Source of the DNA: an uncultured Bacteroidales bacterium
GTDB taxonomy: Bacteria; Bacteroidota; Bacteroidia; Bacteroidales; Bacteroidaceae
DNA: 64,000 nt
NCBI GenBank assembly: GCA_949297215.1
Contig: CASFRV010000009.1
Coordinates: 1 to 64,000, forward strand
Reading direction: 5' to 3'
Shown here: positions 60,798 through 64,000 of the stretch, one piece after another
How positions within the stretch are numbered: position 1 is the first letter of the stretch
Layout of the letters: every line of letters starts with the position of its first letter
Program-made: the position numbers and the translations under genes
Notes under the pieces: generated by a model
What the model was told of the DNA's origin: nothing
Database searches by the model: none
Seen by the model: the letters and a program-made list of their open reading frames with translations, nothing else

Positions 60798-61982
60798 TTA
60801 GTCGAGGATTTCCGTGATCTGACCGGAACCAACCGTACGGCCACCTTCACGAATAGCGAAGCGCAGACCCGTGTTGAGAGCTACCGGGTAGATGAGCTCT
60901 ACCGTAATCTCTACATTGTCACCGGGCATAACCATTTCTACGCCTTCAGGCAAGTGAATTTCACCCGTGCAGTCCATCGTGCGGAGATAGAACTGAGGAC
61001 GGTACTTATTACCGAACGGAGTGTGACGGCCACCTTCTTCCTTCTTCAGAACGTAGATAGAAGCCTTGAACTTCGAGTGAGGCTTGATCACACCCGGGTG
61101 AGTGATAACCATACCACGCTTGATTTCCTTCTTATCGATACCGCGGAGGAGAAGACCTACGTTGTCACCGGCTTCGCCCTCGTCGAGGATCTTGCGAAAC
61201 ATTTCCACACCCGTAACAACAGACTTCTTGTCTTCACCAAGACCAAGGATCTGAACTTCGTCACCAACCTTAACGACACCCGTCTCAACACGACCGGTAG
61301 CAACCGTACCACGACCCGTGATCGAGAACACGTCTTCAACAGGCATCAAGAAAGGCTTATCCTTGTCGCGAACAGGCTCCTGAATCCAGTTGTCAACAGC
61401 ATCCATCAACTCCATTACAGAATCAACCCACTTGTCAACACCGTTAAGAGCACCAAGAGCAGAACCACGGATGATAGGTGTATCTTCTTCGAAATCGTAA
61501 GACGTGAGCAGCTCGCGCATTTCCATCTCAACGAGCTCAAGCATTTCCTCATCGTCCACCATGTCACACTTATTCAAGAACACAACCAGACGAGGAACGT
61601 TTACCTGGCGAGCCAAAAGGATGTGCTCACGCGTCTGAGGCATAGGACCATCCGTAGCAGCAACTACGATGATGGCACCGTCCATCTGAGCAGCACCCGT
61701 AACCATGTTCTTCACATAGTCGGCGTGACCCGGGCAGTCCACGTGTGCATAGTGACGCTTTGCGGTTTCATACTCTACGTGAGAAGTATTAATCGTAATA
61801 CCACGTTCCTTCTCCTCGGGGGCATTGTCAATCTGATCGAACGACTTAACCTCGTCAGAGAAACCCTTTTCTGCCAACACCTTCGTAATGGCAGCAGTCA
61901 ACGTAGTCTTACCGTGGTCTACGTGACCGATCGTACCGATATTTACGTGCGGTTTGGTACGCTCAAAATGTTCTTTAGCCAT
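60798..61982 (-). CDS. tuf: Translation elongation factor Tu
   Basis: 394 residues. G-domain motifs [35 protein letters not shown] and [10 protein letters not shown], then domains II and III ending [11 protein letters not shown]. It delivers aminoacyl-tRNA to the ribosome. Unlike in many bacteria, tuf is not next to fusA but sits among tRNA genes before the secE-nusG-rplK operon. Confidence 0.98.
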   Translation of the reverse strand: MAKEHFERTKPHVNIGTIGHVDHGKTTLTAAITKVLAEKGFSDEVKSFDQIDNAPEEKERGITINTSHVEYETAKRHYAHVDCPGHADYVKNMVTGAAQMDGAIIVVAATDGPMPQTREHILLARQVNVPRLVVFLNKCDMVDDEEMLELVEMEMRELLTSYDFEEDTPIIRGSALGALNGVDKWVDSVMELMDAVDNWIQEPVRDKDKPFLMPVEDVFSITGRGTVATGRVETGVVKVGDEVQILGLGEDKKSVVTGVEMFRKILDEGEAGDNVGLLLRGIDKKEIKRGMVITHPGVIKPHSKFKASIYVLKKEEGGRHTPFGNKYRPQFYLRTMDCTGEIHLPEGVEMVMPGDNVEITVELIYPVALNTGLRFAIREGGRTVGSGQITEILD

Positions 61983-62036
61983 AGCTTTCTAATTAGTTAT
62001 TGAATGAATTTTTCTTTTCTCGCTTCAAACAAAAAG

Positions 62037-62108
<72 letters not shown>

Positions 62109-62117
62109 AATTTCATG

Positions 62118-62190
62118 AGCGGAAAACGGGACTCAAACCCGCGACCCCCAGCTTGGAAGGCTAGTGCTCTATCAACTGAGCTATTTCCGC
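62118..62190 (-). tRNA. tRNA-Gly (TCC anticodon)
   Basis: 73 nt. Acceptor GCGGAAA/TTTCCGC, D-arm GCTCAGTTGATAGAGC, anticodon loop CTTCCAA with TCC, and T-arm GGGTTTGAGTCCC. It is separated from tRNA-Thr by 9 nt. Confidence 0.95.
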
Positions 62191-62210
62191 GAACTCTTTA
62201 AAGAGAGAGG

Positions 62211-62293
62211 TGGGCAAAGATGGATTCGAACCACCGAAGGCGAACGCCAGCAGATTTACAGTCTGCCCCATTTGGCCACTCTGGAATTTGCCC
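62211..62293 (-). tRNA. tRNA-Tyr (GTA anticodon)
   Basis: 83 nt, with the long variable arm expected for bacterial tRNA-Tyr. Acceptor GGGCAAA/TTTGCCC, anticodon GTA in CAGACTGTAAATCTG, T-arm GGTTCGAATCC. It is first of the tRNA group after hpf. Confidence 0.96.
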
Positions 62294-62411
62294 TTATTTC
62301 GCAGTTTCTCCCGAGCTTGCTTTCAAAATGCAGCCGCCCGGAGCCCGCTCCGAAACGGCTGCAAAGTTAGGAAGAAAAATCTAATCGCAAAATAAAAACG
62401 GTGTTTTTTTT

Positions 62412-62711
62412 TTACTTCTCGCGCTGTTTTTCCTTGTACTTCTCCAATTGGCGCTGCAAAACGTCGATGCAGAGGTCAACGCCCTCCTCGAACGTATCGC
62501 ATACCTTTTCGGCATGAAGCTCACCGCCCGGCACGTAAACATGAATTACGGTCTCTTTGTTTTTAGCCGTCTCAGGCTTCACGACACGCAGGTTTACTTC
62601 AATATTAATGATGTTCTCAAAGTTTTTTTCAAGCTTTCCCACTTTCTTTTCAATGAACGCATGCAGTTTTTCCGTGGCGTCGAAGTGGATGGATTGAACT
62701 TTCAGTGCCAT
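62412..62711 (-). CDS. hpf: Ribosome hibernation-promoting factor, short form (HPF/RaiA family)
   Basis: 99 residues: MALKVQSIHFDATEKLHAFI at the start and a C-terminal EEGVDLCIDVLQRQLEKYKEKQ. This is the single-domain short form without the dimerising C-terminal domain. It binds the decoding region of idle ribosomes. It follows xerC by 13 nt. Confidence 0.93.
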   Translation of the reverse strand: MALKVQSIHFDATEKLHAFIEKKVGKLEKNFENIINIEVNLRVVKPETAKNKETVIHVYVPGGELHAEKVCDTFEEGVDLCIDVLQRQLEKYKEKQREK

Positions 62712-62724
62712 AATACCTCAGTGT

Positions 62725-63609
62725 TTATGCCCTTGGATGGGCGTGTTCATATTCTTTTTTCAACTCTGCGAACGTTGTATGCGTATATATTTCCGTAGTC
62801 GAGAGGCTCTCGTGTCCGAGCAGTTCCTTGACGGCTTCCAGCTCGGCCCCGTTGTTGAGCATCACCGTTGCGAAAGTATGACGCAACACGTGCGGAGTCT
62901 TTTTTCTTTGTCTGGTCACGAGCGACAGGTAGCGTTTCACGATGCCGCGCACCTTGGGATCTTTCATGCGCGTGCCGTCGGCGTTGACGAAGAGGGGTCC
63001 CGCCACGTTGTGGAGGAGGCTGCCCCGTTCCCTTTCGTAAGCTTCCAGCTCGCAGCGCAGTTCCTCCCCGAAAGGGATGATGCGCTGTTTGTTGCGCTTA
63101 CCCGTCACCTTCAGCTCCTGGGCGTCCAAATCGACGTCGGCCACATCCAGCCCGATGAGTTCCGATACGCGTACGCCCGTGCTGTAAAACATCAGCAATA
63201 TCATACGGTCGCGCACGGCCCCGAAGCCTTCGCCGAAATGCACCCGGTCGAACAGGTAGTCCATCTCCGACTCCCGCAAGAACGACGGCAGCGGTTTCCC
63301 CACTTTCGGGTGGCTTACGCCATGCGCCGGGTCTTTCGCCACACGCTCCAAGAGCATTTCATAGCGGTAGAAAGAACGCAGCGAGCTCAACGAGCGCCGC
63401 ACCGAACGCGGCGAGAACGAACGGCGCATCATCGACACCACCCACCGGCGCACCATGTCGCTGTCCACCGTGGCCCAATCCAGCGTCTCGTCCTCACTCT
63501 TGAAGAAATGATGAAACGCCTGCAAGTCGTGGCTGTAAGCCTTGGCCGTCAATGGGGAAAATCCCCTCTCTCCCACCAGATACTCCAAAAAACCTTGAAC
63601 TTCTTCCAT
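62725..63609 (-). CDS. xerC: Tyrosine recombinase XerC/XerD
   Basis: 294 residues from the ATG at 63609 (MEEVQGFLEYLVGERGFSPL), the normal Xer length; the frame is open to 63828 but that part crosses the promoter. Catalytic residues: Arg in YSTGVRVSEL, Lys in VTGKRNKQR, H-x-x-R in HVLRHTFA, His in LLGHESL and Tyr in TTEIYTHT. It resolves chromosome dimers at dif with its partner. The position between rpsU and hpf is typical for Bacteroidales; C versus D cannot be decided from sequence alone. Confidence 0.9.
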   Translation of the reverse strand: MEEVQGFLEYLVGERGFSPLTAKAYSHDLQAFHHFFKSEDETLDWATVDSDMVRRWVVSMMRRSFSPRSVRRSLSSLRSFYRYEMLLERVAKDPAHGVSHPKVGKPLPSFLRESEMDYLFDRVHFGEGFGAVRDRMILLMFYSTGVRVSELIGLDVADVDLDAQELKVTGKRNKQRIIPFGEELRCELEAYERERGSLLHNVAGPLFVNADGTRMKDPKVRGIVKRYLSLVTRQRKKTPHVLRHTFATVMLNNGAELEAVKELLGHESLSTTEIYTHTTFAELKKEYEHAHPRA

Positions 63610-63639
63610 GACTGCGCGGGTCGCGATGCTTTTCTTTGG

Positions 63640-63670
63640 CGAATATAGGCACGAATATCGGAAAATGCAA
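63640..63670 (-). promoter_or_regulatory. Candidate promoter TTG-N20-TATATTCG for xerC-hpf and downstream genes
   Basis: On the minus strand TTG (63670-63668) and TATATTCG (63647-63640, one mismatch to TAnnTTTG) are 20 nt apart, 30 nt before the xerC ATG. Confidence 0.45.
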
Positions 63671-63904
63671 ATTATTTCTTCATTTTTTTCACCGTTTGAC
63701 GATAATTGTGGGTCGTCCCAATTTTCCGCAGGCCACACCTTATTATATATAATACGAATACGAGAAACCATCCGTCGCCTCAACTTCCAGACATCCGTTG
63801 TGCCCATCCGCCCGCCCGGCTCAACCATCGCGCCGGGCTCAATTTACGGCATTCGCACCCTTGGAGTCGACCACGCTTCTCGTCTTTCACGCCAGACAAA
63901 CAAT

Positions 63905-63935
63905 AAGCCCGCTCCTCTTTCGGGGAAGCGGGCTT
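63905..63935 (-). terminator. Terminator after rpsU
   Basis: AAGCCCGCT (63905-63913) pairs with AGCGGGCTT (63927-63935); on the minus strand it follows the rpsU stop by 22 nt and is followed by ATTGTTTG. Confidence 0.8.
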
Positions 63936-63957
63936 TAATAAGATAAAGAACTATGGC

Positions 63958-64000
63958 TTAGTCCTCGGCGCGGCGCAATTGCTGCACATACACGGCGTGC
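63958..64000 (-). CDS. rpsU: 30S ribosomal protein S21, C-terminal end only
   Basis: The last 13 codons before a TAA at 63958-63960 read HAVYVQQLRRAED. This fits the end of Bacteroidales S21 proteins, which finish with a similar AVYVQ-containing helix. The neighbour order rpsU-xerC-hpf supports it. The rest of the gene lies beyond the window. Confidence 0.7.
   Translation of the reverse strand, partial: HAVYVQQLRRAED

Larger units (their letters stand above)
63610..63957. other. Gene-free interval between xerC and rpsU
   Basis: About 350 bases. They hold the rpsU terminator at 63905-63935 and a likely xerC promoter at 63640-63670. The remainder contains an AT-rich stretch (TTATTATATATAATA at about 63740) and GC-rich sequence with no gene I can support. 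Confidence 0.6.

Noticed and set aside
63820-63900. tRNA-like sequence (CATTCGCACCCTTGGAGTCGA) between xerC and rpsU
   Set aside because: No acceptor stem, D-arm or anticodon arm can be assembled around it.

Overview
The window comes from a Bacteroidales bacterium, most likely of the Prevotellaceae or a close relative; the exact genus is inference. The evidence is: Bacteroidetes promoters (TTG, about 20 nt, TAnnTTTG) in front of many genes; TonB-dependent outer-membrane receptors; a C-terminal domain of the type IX secretion type; a sialic-acid catabolic set that uses an AGE-type 2-epimerase; and one long minus-strand block of ribosomal protein, RNA polymerase and elongation factor genes. Accessory genes are visibly richer in G+C than the ribosomal block.

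Layout. 1-4300: a truncated Hanks-type Ser/Thr kinase faces away from a large outer-membrane beta-barrel protein. 4400-5550: a small ORF coupled to a gene ending in a type IX-like sorting domain. 5700-11500: a plus-strand sialic-acid cluster (MFS transporter, NanQ-like anomerase, neuraminate lyase, AGE epimerase, kelch mutarotase) followed by a macro-domain protein. 11949-15161: a minus-strand group of MATE exporter, sodium:solute symporter and small lipoprotein. 15352-17670: a GNAT acetyltransferase, then a low-GC patch with a tyrosine recombinase and a broken HNH endonuclease gene. 17771-35701: 34 genes of the rpsL-rpsG-fusA-S10-spc-alpha superoperon, including map, infA, rpmJ and secY. 36159-39033: meso-diaminopimelate dehydrogenase, an OmpA-family protein and a DUF3467 protein. 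39175-49443: an accessory block with a broken ATPase gene, a TonB receptor with an internally duplicated beta-helix lipoprotein, a small HTH regulator with an elaborate leader, a five-domain BIG2 protein and an intact AAA/DUF4143-type ATPase. 49522-64000: rpoC, rpoB, rplL, rplJ, rplA, rplK, nusG, secE, tRNA-Trp, tuf, tRNA-Thr, tRNA-Gly, tRNA-Tyr, hpf, xerC and the 3' end of rpsU, all on the minus strand.

How the genes work together. The nan genes would import sialic acid, interconvert its anomers, cleave it to ManNAc and pyruvate, and epimerise ManNAc to GlcNAc; no hexosamine kinase lies in the window. The TonB receptor and the beta-helix lipoprotein look like a surface uptake or binding pair of unknown ligand. 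The minus-strand blocks supply translation and transcription machinery.

The least explained signals are non-coding: (i) a leader of about 220 nt before the HTH gene in which two pairs of complementary segments interleave (P-A-P'-A'), so that they probably form mutually exclusive structures; (ii) a roughly 350-bp element present twice (11513-11879 and 45012-45356), with CCATGG repeats and a terminal stem-loop whose pairing is partly kept by compensating changes; and (iii) 33-bp tandem repeats that carry the promoter of the macro-domain gene.
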